Below are positions 1-7,408 of a stretch of 34,517 nucleotides of DNA, piece by piece. Numbering within the stretch: position 1 is the first letter of the stretch; the number at the start of each line of letters is the position of its first letter. A program made the translations under genes and the position numbers. The stretch comes from Erysipelotrichaceae bacterium UBA2227 (GTDB lineage Bacteria > Bacillota_I > Bacilli_A > Erysipelotrichales > Erysipelotrichaceae): contig DDYT01000001.1 in assembly GCA_002348095.1 (NCBI GenBank), forward strand, positions 1 through 34,517, read 5' to 3'. The notes under the pieces were generated by a model that saw only the letters and a list, made by a program, of their open reading frames with translations, was not told the origin of the DNA and did no database searches.

Positions 1-282
1 AGTTACTGGCAACTGTCCTGTTTCAGCGGACACATGTTAGGCGCTTGGCTGCCCAAGGATATTCGCGGATTGGATTTTGTTTTGACTGCACTGTTTTTCG
101 TTTTGTTTCTTAATCAGTGGAAAAAACCGGAGAACCGCAAAAATCTGTTGATTGGAGTCGGAGCAACAGCTGTTTCATTGCTGTTGGTTAGCCGTTCTCA
201 GTTTCTGCTGGTCGCCATGATTCTGATCGTCGGATTGATTTTGATCTTCGATCCGATCAAGGAGCAATCCCATGAACAATAG
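1..282 (+). CDS. azlC: AzlC branched-chain amino acid exporter subunit, 3' part only
   Basis: This is the C-terminal part of AzlC, the large membrane subunit of the AzlCD exporter for branched-chain amino acids and analogues. The reading frame is open from base 1, so the gene starts outside the window. The ATG at 34 is an internal Met. The visible part carries the family signature GLDFVLTALF followed by a short basic loop (NQWKKPENRK) and two hydrophobic segments, as expected for the last transmembrane helices. The next gene, azlD, overlaps it by 11 bases, which is the usual azlC-azlD arrangement and supports the call. Substrate specificity cannot be read from this fragment. Confidence 0.88.
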   Translation, partial: SYWQLSCFSGHMLGAWLPKDIRGLDFVLTALFFVLFLNQWKKPENRKNLLIGVGATAVSLLLVSRSQFLLVAMILIVGLILIFDPIKEQSHEQ

Positions 283-598
283 TCAAATGCTCATCACAGT
301 TTCTATGATGGTTTTCGGCACGGTGTTTACGCGATTTCTGCCGTTTCTGGCATTTCCTGAACATAAACCGATCCCTAAAATCATCACCTACCTGGGACAA
401 CGGCTTCCTTATGCGGCCATGGGTATGTTGGTGGTGTATGCCCTAAAAGACACAAAGCTTACCGAGTCACCCTTCGGTTTGGTGGAGTTGTTTTCGTTGT
501 CAGTCATAGCTATCATCCATCACTGGAAAAATAACACATTGCTCAGCATTGCTTCGGGCGTTATTGTATATCTGACTCTGATCAACGGCTGGATCTAG
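272..598 (+). CDS. azlD: AzlD, small subunit of branched-chain amino acid exporter
   Basis: A 108-residue hydrophobic protein with three to four membrane segments and the family-typical TRFLPFLAF near residues 20-28, then YLGQRLPYAAMGMLVVYALK. Length matches AzlD (about 100-110 aa). It works with AzlC in the cytoplasmic membrane to export branched-chain amino acids. The start ATG at 272 lies inside the end of azlC and has AAGGAG about eight bases upstream, so translation is probably coupled. The stop codon TAG overlaps the ribosome binding site TAGGAGG of the downstream methyltransferase, suggesting one transcript. Confidence 0.88.
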   Translation: MNNSQMLITVSMMVFGTVFTRFLPFLAFPEHKPIPKIITYLGQRLPYAAMGMLVVYALKDTKLTESPFGLVELFSLSVIAIIHHWKNNTLLSIASGVIVYLTLINGWI

Positions 599-605
599 GA
601 GGACT

Positions 606-1211
606 ATGGAAGTCATCGATAAACACACCGGATTATTTGATCGTATTGCCAACATTTATGCATGGTTTTTTGACCGTCAGAAAAAAGGGTATGAGATTGC
701 TATAAAAAAGCTGAGTGAGACCGAGGACATATCCGAAGTGAAACGAGTCCTTGATATCGGATGCGGCACTGGGGCACTTTGTTCGGTGTATGCCAAGCAA
801 GGATATAAAACCTTCGGAATTGACAGCTCCGCGAAGATGCTTGCACAAGCCAAAAAGAAAAATACTGGGAAAAACATCGAGTTTCAATTGGCATCGGTGG
901 CCGACGACCTGCCATTTGAAAGTAACAGTATGGACTTGGTGAGTGCCAGTTTTGTAGCTCACGGATTACCCAGAGATTTACGCATGAAAATGTTCAGGGA
1001 AATGCATCGGATCAGTAATAATCTCATTGTCCTGATTGAGTTTAATCAGCACCGTCGCTGGTATATCGATATTATCGAGTGGGCGGAGCAGGGGGATTAC
1101 TTTAACTTTATTAAGTCAGTGGATTTAGAACTTGACTCGTTGTTTGTTTCCGTAAAAAAAGTCGATCTAAATGCGACATCTTCCCTTTATATATGTAAAA
1201 AAATCCGTTAA
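606..1211 (+). CDS. Class I SAM-dependent methyltransferase
   Basis: A 201-residue protein with the Rossmann methyltransferase core. Motif I VLDIGCGTGALCSVYAKQG lies around residues 49-67, the acidic end of strand 2 in FGIDSSAKML, and post-motif LPFESNSMDLVSASFVAHGL around residues 102-121. This resembles the UbiE/Methyltransf_11 group, which modifies small molecules, but the substrate is not deducible. It follows azlD by 7 bases with a strong TAGGAGG site at the azlD stop, so it is probably co-transcribed. The stop codon lies in the loop of a terminator hairpin shared with the convergent ZIP gene. Confidence 0.85.
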   Translation: MEVIDKHTGLFDRIANIYAWFFDRQKKGYEIAIKKLSETEDISEVKRVLDIGCGTGALCSVYAKQGYKTFGIDSSAKMLAQAKKKNTGKNIEFQLASVADDLPFESNSMDLVSASFVAHGLPRDLRMKMFREMHRISNNLIVLIEFNQHRRWYIDIIEWAEQGDYFNFIKSVDLELDSLFVSVKKVDLNATSSLYICKKIR

Positions 1212-1222
1212 GACGGATTTTT
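1199..1222. terminator. Bidirectional intrinsic terminator between convergent genes
   Basis: A perfect 10-bp stem, AAAAATCCGT (1199-1208) and ACGGATTTTT (1213-1222), closes a TAAG loop. A-rich and T-rich flanks give a U-tract in both directions. The methyltransferase stop codon (1209-1211) sits in the loop and the ZIP gene stop begins at the other foot of the stem. Confidence 0.85.
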
Positions 1223-2028
1223 CAGATAAACAACAATAAGCTTAGTGCCATCACGATCATTCCGGCGATCATACCGAAAATCGACAGATGGTGTTCACCA
1301 TAGCGCTGTGCAGATGGCAATAACTCATCCAGTGAGATAAAGACCATGATCCCGGCAACTGAAGCAAACAGGATTCCGAAAATCGTATCGTTCATAAAGG
1401 GCAACAAAATCAAATAACCGACCAAAGCACCAATCGGTTCTGCCAAGCCTGAAAGAAATGAGTATAGGAAGGCTTTGCGCTTGCTTCCGGTCGCATAATA
1501 AATCGGAACGGAAACGGCAATGCCTTCAGGGATGTTATGAATGGCAATGGCCACAGCAATCGGGATCGCGATCTTCGGATCTTGTAAGGCAGAGACAAAG
1601 GTTGCCAAACCTTCCGGAAAGTTATGAATGCCGACCGCCAATGCCGTAAATAAGCCCATGCGCATCAGATTTTCTTTTGACGGCTGTTTAATATTCAAGT
1701 CCTCGACCCCACGGATCACGTGAGGGTTTTCAGCGGAGGGAATGAACTTGTCGATCAATGCGATCAGCAACATGCCGCCGAAAAATGCCAGAACATTGAC
1801 CCACGAACCCAAACGTTCACCCAAGGAACCGATCAGTGATTCTTGAGCTTTAAAATATATCTCGACCATCGACACATAAATCATGACCCCGGCCGAAAAT
1901 CCCAGGCTGACCGACAGAAATTTCGTGTTTGTGCGCTTGGCAAAAAAGGCGATGGCACTGCCGATCCCCGTACTCAAACCCGCAAACAGTGTCAATAAGA
2001 AAGCAAAAGCAATTCTTTCAAATTCCAT
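1222..2028 (-). CDS. ZIP family metal transporter (ZupT/GufA-like)
   Basis: A 268-residue polytopic membrane protein with the two hallmark ZIP motifs: HNFPEGLATF (about residues 135-144) and HNIPEGIAVSVP (about residues 163-174), which form the binuclear metal site in helices 4 and 5. The family takes up Zn, Fe, Mn or other divalent cations into the cytoplasm. The cytoplasmic loop between helices 3 and 4 has no His-rich stretch. The gene diverges from the DUF134 regulator gene, with about 130 bases between the two starts holding a promoter for each. The ATG at 2028 is preceded by AAGGAGT. Which metal it carries cannot be decided here. Confidence 0.9.
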   Translation of the reverse strand: MEFERIAFAFLLTLFAGLSTGIGSAIAFFAKRTNTKFLSVSLGFSAGVMIYVSMVEIYFKAQESLIGSLGERLGSWVNVLAFFGGMLLIALIDKFIPSAENPHVIRGVEDLNIKQPSKENLMRMGLFTALAVGIHNFPEGLATFVSALQDPKIAIPIAVAIAIHNIPEGIAVSVPIYYATGSKRKAFLYSFLSGLAEPIGALVGYLILLPFMNDTIFGILFASVAGIMVFISLDELLPSAQRYGEHHLSIFGMIAGMIVMALSLLLFI

Positions 2029-2054
2029 ACAATCAAACTCCTTAATCTATCACT

Positions 2055-2082
2055 ATTATACATGCATATCAGAACTTTTCAA
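2055..2082 (-). promoter_or_regulatory. Promoter of the ZIP transporter gene
   Basis: On the minus strand, TTGAAA (2082-2077), a 16-base spacer and TATAAT (2060-2055), ending 26 bases before the start codon. Confidence 0.5.
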
Positions 2083-2092
2083 ATCTTGCTAA

Positions 2093-2121
2093 TTGACGAA
2101 AACCATTACAAGGCTTATGAT
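2093..2121 (+). promoter_or_regulatory. Promoter of the DUF134/NifX-like operon
   Basis: TTGACG (2093-2098), a 17-base spacer and TATGAT (2116-2121). It lies back to back with the ZIP promoter, so one regulator could act on both. Confidence 0.6.
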
Positions 2122-2157
2122 AAGGATGTAATTGACATATGTCAGAAACGAGGTTCT

Positions 2158-2514
2158 ATGCCCAGACCAAAAAAATTCCGCAGAGTATGTTGTGTGCCGA
2201 TGAGCGATGACTTTAGTCCGCACATCTTGCACAGCAATGAAATCATCCGTATGTCGATCGATGAATATGAAACCATCCGGCTTATTGACCTGGAAGGACT
2301 CATGCAAGAGCAATGTGCCCAATCCATGAATATTGCCCGAACTTCGGTCGTCGCTATTTACGCATCTGCCCGCCAAAAACTGGCCGATGCACTTGTCAAT
2401 GGGAAACGACTGATCATTCAAGGAGGCGATATCGAAATCGCATCGCAGCATAACGGGAGCGTGAGTCATTGTCGCAGGCATCGCCACTTACCAGAAAGAA
2501 AGGAAATCCTATGA
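2158..2514 (+). CDS. DUF134 family DNA-binding protein
   Basis: A 118-residue protein starting MPRPKKFRRVCC, the characteristic start of DUF134. It continues with ISIDEYETIR-like residues (MSIDEYETIRLIDLEGL) and a helix-turn-helix (QEQCAQSMNIARTSVVAIY), as in sigma-70 region-4-like small regulators. The frame is open further upstream, but ATG 2158 matches the family start and has ACGAGG seven bases before it. Its neighbour is a NifX/dinitrogenase-cofactor domain protein, a pairing common in anaerobes, and a ZIP transporter diverges from it. Regulation of metal or Fe-S related functions is a reasonable inference, not shown. Its end overlaps the small upstream frame of the next gene by 4 bases (ATGA). 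Confidence 0.85.
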   Translation: MPRPKKFRRVCCVPMSDDFSPHILHSNEIIRMSIDEYETIRLIDLEGLMQEQCAQSMNIARTSVVAIYASARQKLADALVNGKRLIIQGGDIEIASQHNGSVSHCRRHRHLPERKEIL

Positions 2515-2534
2515 AAATTGCTGTTGAAGTATGA
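2511..2534 (+). other. Seven-codon frame MKIAVEV, the displaced start of the NifX-like gene
   Basis: ATG 2511 has a good AAAGGAAA ribosome binding site and reads MKIAVEV, then TGA (2532-2534). MKIAV is the normal first beta strand of this protein family. The following ATG at 2531 overlaps the TGA as ATGA and opens the frame that holds the rest of the domain. One missing base at about 2530 would explain the split. Otherwise this is a coupled restart. Confidence 0.7.
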
Positions 2535-2890
2535 ATCAGCAAGTGTCACCACACTTCGGACACTGCGAAAAGTTCAGAATTTTTGAAGTTGAAGATCAGA
2601 AAGTTGTAAATATCAGCGAGATTGTCAATCCCGCTCAGCATACACATGGACAACTGCCAACCATGCTGATGCAGTACGGGGTCAACGTCGTCATCGTCGG
2701 AGGAATCGGAGGTGGTGCCAAGCAGTTATTACAGAAAGCGAATATCGCTGTTTATTCCGGAATCAGCGGTGACGGAGAGTCTGCGGTCAACCATGACATG
2801 GAAGGAAAACTGGTGGATGCAGATACGGACTGCGGACATCATCATGACAAAGATCACGATTACGGACATCGTCACGGACATCATCATTAA
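2531..2890 (+). CDS. NifX/NifB-type dinitrogenase cofactor domain protein, N-terminus frameshifted, His-rich tail
   Basis: A 119-residue frame with the conserved SPHFGHCEKFRIFEVED, then GVNVVIVGGIGGGAKQLL and GISGDGESAV, characteristic of the dinitrogenase iron-molybdenum cofactor family (NifX/NafY/IssA-like, binding Fe-S or metal clusters). No nitrogenase genes are visible, so a general metal/Fe-S role is more likely. The C-terminus is extremely His/Asp-rich (CGHHHDKDHDYGHRHGHHH), a likely metal-binding tail. The first beta strand (MKIAVEV) is encoded just upstream in a different frame. Adding one base would give MKIAVEV-MNQQVSPHFGHCEKF, which matches the family length. As written, only a protein without strand 1 can be made by restart at 2531. 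This may be a sequencing error, a recent mutation or a real coupling. Confidence 0.75.
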   Translation: MNQQVSPHFGHCEKFRIFEVEDQKVVNISEIVNPAQHTHGQLPTMLMQYGVNVVIVGGIGGGAKQLLQKANIAVYSGISGDGESAVNHDMEGKLVDADTDCGHHHDKDHDYGHRHGHHH

Positions 2891-2907
2891 GCGCGCAAGC
2901 GCTTTTT
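2889..2907 (+). terminator. Intrinsic terminator after the NifX-like gene
   Basis: AAGCGC (2889-2894), GCAA loop, GCGCTT (2899-2904) and following Ts. The stop codon TAA overlaps the foot of the stem. Confidence 0.75.
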
Positions 2908-2910
2908 CAT

Positions 2911-2940
2911 TTGGGAGTAACTGTATTCTTTTGCTATAAT
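2911..2940 (+). promoter_or_regulatory. Promoter of the histidine utilisation operon
   Basis: TTGGGA (2911-2916), an 18-base spacer and TATAAT (2935-2940) preceded by TGC, which makes it an extended -10. It lies 28 bases before the hutH start. No HutP-type structure or clear catabolite operator was seen. Confidence 0.6.
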
Positions 2941-2968
2941 AGAATTGACAGAACAGTAGAGGAACATC

Positions 2969-4495
2969 ATGGAAACAATCATAATCGACGGTCAGAATCT
3001 GATACTTGAACAAATCATTGCCGTGTCCCGTTATGATGCGCAGGTCATCATTGATCCTAGCACGCACCTGAGAATTCAAAAATCGCGAGATTATGTCGAC
3101 CGTCTTGTCAGTGAGCGAAAAGTGGTCTACGGGATAACGACCGGCTTTGGTAAGTTCAGTAATATCGTTATTTCAGACGATCAAATCGAACAGCTTCAAA
3201 CCAATCTGATCCGCTCGCATGCATGCGGTGTAGGAAATTATTTGAGTGATGATGTGGTTTTGGCGACTATGCTCTTACGTATCAATGCATTAGTTAAAGG
3301 GCTTTCCGGCATAAGATTATCCGTACTACAGCTGATGGCCGATTGTATCAATCATAAAATCATCCCTCTGATCCCCGAGAAAGGATCGTTGGGTTCCAGC
3401 GGTGATTTGGCTCCGTTGTCCCACATGGTTCTGACACTCCTTGGGGAAGGGGAGTGTATGTATCAGGGCAGGAAAATGATATCTCAAGAAGCATTGATGT
3501 TGTGTGGATTGACACCGATCACACTGAAAGCCAAAGAAGGACTGGCACTGATCAACGGGACTCAGGTTCTTACCGCGATTGGCGCACTAGCCTGTTATGA
3601 TGCGATTCAACTGCTGAAAATGGCGGACATCAGCTCAGCCATGACCTTTGAAGCACTTCGCGGAGTGTATGATGTGTTTGATCCCAAAGTACACATCGCC
3701 CGCAATCATCAGGGTCAGATGCTTGCCGCATGCAATTATTTGCGTATCTTAGAAGGAAGCAGACTGATGACCAAACAAGGCGAACTGAAACTTCAGGACT
3801 CCTATTCCCTGCGTTGCCTTCCTCAAATTCACGGTGCTTCCAAGGATGCGGTGAATTACGTTCTGGATAAAGTAAACAAGGAAATCAATGCGGCTACGGA
3901 TAATCCGCTGATCTTCACCGAAGAGGATCAGGTCATCTCCTGCGGAAACTTCCATGGTCAACCGATGGCTCTGGCATTTGACTTTTTAGGCATTGCCATG
4001 GCCGAAATTGCCAATGCATCCGAACGTCGCATCGAACGTCTGGTCAATCCGAGTCTCAGTGAGCTGCCGGCTTTTCTGACTCACTATGGCGGAGTCAACT
4101 CGGGCTTTATGATCATGCAATATACCGCAGCCGCCTTGGTATCGGAAAACAAAGTTTTGGCACATCCGGCTTCAGTCGACTCGATTCCATCTTCCGGAAA
4201 TCAGGAAGATCACGTATCGATGGGTACGATTGCAGCGCGAAAAGCCTATGAAATCATAAAGAATGCCCGCCACGTGATCGCGATTGAGTGGCTTTGTGCT
4301 GCGCAAGGGGTGGATTTCGGACATCCAGAGTACTTAGGCAAAGGTACAAAGATTGCACATGATCTTCTGCGAGATCATGTAACCGCACTTGACCATGATC
4401 GGGTGATGTATCCGGATATCGAAAAAGCGGTACAACTGATCATTGATGGCGATGTGATCCGTCAGGTAGAGGCTGCCTGCGGCATACTGAACTAG
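2969..4495 (+). CDS. hutH: Histidine ammonia-lyase
   Basis: A 508-residue cytoplasmic enzyme that removes ammonia from L-histidine to give urocanate, the first step of histidine degradation. The MIO prosthetic-group region reads GSLGSSGDLAPLSHM, with the cyclising triad at about residues 143-145. It is Ser-Ser-Gly here instead of the textbook Ala-Ser-Gly. VVYGITTGFGKFS (catalytic Tyr), the NGTQ motif, NPLIF and the QEDHVSMG region are all present, and length matches the family. The start ATG has AGAGGA upstream. First gene of a five-gene operon, 8 bases before hutU. Histidase is preferred over phenylalanine or tyrosine ammonia-lyase because of the context. Confidence 0.97.
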   Translation: METIIIDGQNLILEQIIAVSRYDAQVIIDPSTHLRIQKSRDYVDRLVSERKVVYGITTGFGKFSNIVISDDQIEQLQTNLIRSHACGVGNYLSDDVVLATMLLRINALVKGLSGIRLSVLQLMADCINHKIIPLIPEKGSLGSSGDLAPLSHMVLTLLGEGECMYQGRKMISQEALMLCGLTPITLKAKEGLALINGTQVLTAIGALACYDAIQLLKMADISSAMTFEALRGVYDVFDPKVHIARNHQGQMLAACNYLRILEGSRLMTKQGELKLQDSYSLRCLPQIHGASKDAVNYVLDKVNKEINAATDNPLIFTEEDQVISCGNFHGQPMALAFDFLGIAMAEIANASERRIERLVNPSLSELPAFLTHYGGVNSGFMIMQYTAAALVSENKVLAHPASVDSIPSSGNQEDHVSMGTIAARKAYEIIKNARHVIAIEWLCAAQGVDFGHPEYLGKGTKIAHDLLRDHVTALDHDRVMYPDIEKAVQLIIDGDVIRQVEAACGILN

Positions 4496-4503
4496 GAGGA
4501 AAC

Positions 4504-6513
4504 ATGAAAATCACTACGATAGAACTGAAATTTTTGGATGGACTTCCCGAAAAGAAAGCATTTGTTGAGGGTATCCGTCGGGCACCCCGAAGGAATCATT
4601 CGTTATCCGAAAACCAACAGGTTCAGGCAGTCGCCAACGCTTTACGTTATATTCCGAAAGAATATCATGAAGAACTGGCCGATGAGTTTATAGAGGAACT
4701 CAGAGTATACGGACGGATATACGGATACCGTTTCAGGCCTGAGGGACCACTGATCGGAAAACCGATCGATGAATACGAAAGCGAATGTCTGGAAGGCAAA
4801 GCCTTTCAGGTAATGATCGACAATAACCTGGACTTTGAAGTGGCTCTGTATCCGTATGAGCTGGTCACTTATGGCGAGTCGGGAAGTGTTTTTCAAAACT
4901 GGATGCAATATTTACTGGTCAAAGAATACCTGAAAGTTCTTCGGAACGATCAGACATTGTTTATTGCTTCGGGTCATCCCTTGGGAATCTTTGACAGTCA
5001 TAAGGAAGCGCCGAGGGTCATCCTGACCAACGGATTGATGATCGGTATGTTTGATAAACCGGACCTTTTTGCCAACGCAGCAGCAATGGGCGTGGCCAAT
5101 TACGGTCAGATGACGGCTGGCGGCTGGATGTATATCGGACCGCAGGGGATCGTTCACGGCACCTACAATACCTTACTCAATGCAGGACGTTTAAAACTCG
5201 GTGTAAGCAAAGACGGAGATTTACGAGGCAAACTGTTTGTTTCGTCCGGTTTAGGCGGAATGAGTGGGGCTCAAGGAAAAGCCATTGTAATTGCGAAAGG
5301 CGTAGGTATCATTGCAGAAGTAGATCCTTCGAGAATCCGCACCCGACATGCTCAGGGCTGGGTAGATGAAGTTGCAAAGACATGCGAAGAAGCTTTTGAA
5401 ATTGCAAAGAAATATCTGAATAAAGGGAAACCGCGGGCCATTGCATATCAAGGCAATATCGTTGAACTGCTTGAATTTGCAAATGAAATGAATATTCATA
5501 TCGATCTGTTATCCGATCAGACCTCTTGCCATGATGTGTATAACGGCGGTTACTGTCCGGTCGACATTACGTTTGATCAGAGGACACAACTGCTAAAAGA
5601 AGACCTACCCAAGTTTAAATCATTGGTTGATTTGACATTGAAACGTCACTATCTTGAGGTCAAATCATTGATTGAAAAGGGCACATACTTTTTCGATTAT
5701 GGCAATGCCTTTCTCAAATCTTTGTATGACAGCGGCATTCGTGAGATATCGAAAAACGGGAACGATGACCAGGATGGCTTTATCTGGCCTTCCTATGTGG
5801 AAGACATTCTTGGACCGCATTTATTTGATTATGGATACGGACCGTTTCGATGGGTATGTCTGAGCGGAAAAGAAGAAGACTTGGACCAGACGGATGCGAT
5901 GGCAATGAAATGCATCGATCCGACACGCCGATATCAGGATAAAGACAATTACGACTGGATCAAAAATGCCAAGCATAATGCCCTGGTCGTCGGTACGAAA
6001 GCCCGTATCCTTTATCAGGATGCGTCGGGAAGGCTGAAGATTGCTTTGGCATTCAATGAAATGGTACGAAACAATCAGGTCGGACCGATTATGCACGGAC
6101 GCGATCATCACGACACCGGCGGAACCGATTCACCGTTTAGAGAGACCTCCAACATCAAGGACGGAAGCAATGTCATGGCCGATATGGCAACCTTGATTTT
6201 CGCCGGAAACAGTGCCATGGGCATGAGTTTGGTCGCTTTGCATAACGGTGGCGGCGTCGGAGTTTCCAAGTCGATCAACGGCGGATTCGGTTTGGTATTG
6301 GATGGATCCAAACGGGTCGACGAAATCTTGCGGCGAGCCATGATCTGGGATGTAATGGGCGGAGTTGCCCGACGTAACTGGGCTACCAATCCCCATGCTA
6401 TTGAGACCAGTGAGTACTTCAATGAGTCGTTGGATCAGCGCAGTCATATAACTTTACCTTATGTGGCCGATTTGGAAGATATCAGAAAGAAAATGAGGAA
6501 ATCCCATGAATAA
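4504..6513 (+). CDS. hutU: Urocanate hydratase, long form
   Basis: A 669-residue NAD-dependent enzyme converting urocanate to 4-imidazolone-5-propionate. Conserved stretches include SGHPLGIFDSHKEAPRV, QMTAGGWMYIGPQGIVHG (NAD contacts), GLGGMSGAQGKA and DQTSCHDVYNGGYCPVDI. Proteobacterial and Bacillus HutU are about 550-560 residues. This is the longer form, with extra N-terminal and C-terminal sequence. It starts 8 bases after hutH with AGGAGG directly on the hutH stop, and its last 8 bases overlap ftcD. Confidence 0.96.
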   Translation: MKITTIELKFLDGLPEKKAFVEGIRRAPRRNHSLSENQQVQAVANALRYIPKEYHEELADEFIEELRVYGRIYGYRFRPEGPLIGKPIDEYESECLEGKAFQVMIDNNLDFEVALYPYELVTYGESGSVFQNWMQYLLVKEYLKVLRNDQTLFIASGHPLGIFDSHKEAPRVILTNGLMIGMFDKPDLFANAAAMGVANYGQMTAGGWMYIGPQGIVHGTYNTLLNAGRLKLGVSKDGDLRGKLFVSSGLGGMSGAQGKAIVIAKGVGIIAEVDPSRIRTRHAQGWVDEVAKTCEEAFEIAKKYLNKGKPRAIAYQGNIVELLEFANEMNIHIDLLSDQTSCHDVYNGGYCPVDITFDQRTQLLKEDLPKFKSLVDLTLKRHYLEVKSLIEKGTYFFDYGNAFLKSLYDSGIREISKNGNDDQDGFIWPSYVEDILGPHLFDYGYGPFRWVCLSGKEEDLDQTDAMAMKCIDPTRRYQDKDNYDWIKNAKHNALVVGTKARILYQDASGRLKIALAFNEMVRNNQVGPIMHGRDHHDTGGTDSPFRETSNIKDGSNVMADMATLIFAGNSAMGMSLVALHNGGGVGVSKSINGGFGLVLDGSKRVDEILRRAMIWDVMGGVARRNWATNPHAIETSEYFNESLDQRSHITLPYVADLEDIRKKMRKSHE

Positions 6514-7408
6514 AATCGTTGAGTGTGTCGTTAATTTCAGTGAGGGGAGAAATAAGGAAGTTATCGAATCCATTACATCCCCTTTTCGTCAAAGGGATGG
6601 AGTGAAACTTTTGAATGTCGAAGCGGACGGTGACTATCATCGTGTGGTCGTAACGGTCGCAGGCGACCCGCAAGCTATAAAAGAAGTCGTTGTTGATTCA
6701 GTGGAAATTGCAACACGGTTGATTGATATGAACCTTCATCACGGTCAGCATCCCCGCATGGGAGCGACCGATGTGGTGCCGTTTATCCCGATCCGCAATA
6801 TGACGATGGCTGAGTGTGTGTCACTGGCCAAAGAAGTCGGTCAGATGATTGCCCAACGGACACAAGTTCCGGTTTTTCTTTACGAAGCCGCAGCTACGGC
6901 ATCGCATCGTGAAAATCTGGCGGATATCCGCAAAGGGGAATACGAAGGCATGGCGAAGAAGATGACGGAAGAACGATGGAAACCGGACTTCGGACCGGAC
7001 CAACCGCATCCGAGTGCAGGTGTTACGGCCGTGGGAGCACGGATGCCCTTGATCGCTTACAACATTGATCTGGCGACCACGGATGTATCGATTGCCAATA
7101 AGATAGCCAAAGCCATCCGGCACAGTTCCGGTGGGTTCCGTTATATCAAGGCCGGCGGTGTTGAAGCTAAGGAACGCGGACTTGTCCAGGTAACGATGAA
7201 TATTACCGATTATACGAAAACACCGATCTACCGGGTTTTTGAGGCTGTAAAAATGGAAGCCATGCGCTATGGTGTGGCGGTTTGCGGAAGTGAAATCGTC
7301 GGCTTGGTACCAATGGAAGCGATTTTGGAAAGTGCATCGTACTATCTGCGGTTTACCAATGTGGACAAAGAAAAAATACTCGAAAACAATCTGGAGGGAT
7401 TGATATGA
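6506..7408 (+). CDS. ftcD: Glutamate formimidoyltransferase, single-domain
   Basis: A 300-residue enzyme that transfers the formimino group from N-formimino-L-glutamate to tetrahydrofolate, releasing glutamate. It begins MNKIVECVVNFSEGRNKEV, the family signature, followed by GDYHRVVVTVAG, HHGQHPRMGATDVVPFIPI (formiminoglutamate/folate site with catalytic His) and the C-terminal subdomain with YIKAGGVEAKERGLVQVTMNITDY. In animals this is fused to the cyclodeaminase. Here the two activities are separate genes in one operon. ATG 6506 lies inside hutU, and the stop overlaps hutI as ATGA. Confidence 0.95.
   Translation: MNKIVECVVNFSEGRNKEVIESITSPFRQRDGVKLLNVEADGDYHRVVVTVAGDPQAIKEVVVDSVEIATRLIDMNLHHGQHPRMGATDVVPFIPIRNMTMAECVSLAKEVGQMIAQRTQVPVFLYEAAATASHRENLADIRKGEYEGMAKKMTEERWKPDFGPDQPHPSAGVTAVGARMPLIAYNIDLATTDVSIANKIAKAIRHSSGGFRYIKAGGVEAKERGLVQVTMNITDYTKTPIYRVFEAVKMEAMRYGVAVCGSEIVGLVPMEAILESASYYLRFTNVDKEKILENNLEGLI

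Noticed and set aside
2531..2890. Nitrogen fixation cluster
   Set aside because: The NifX-type domain is widespread in non-fixing anaerobes. No nifH, nifD, nifK or nifB-like gene is in the window.
2895..2912. Possible CcpA (cre) site near the hut promoter
   Set aside because: The conserved CG and CA positions are out of register by two bases. The sequence is better explained as the terminator of the preceding gene.
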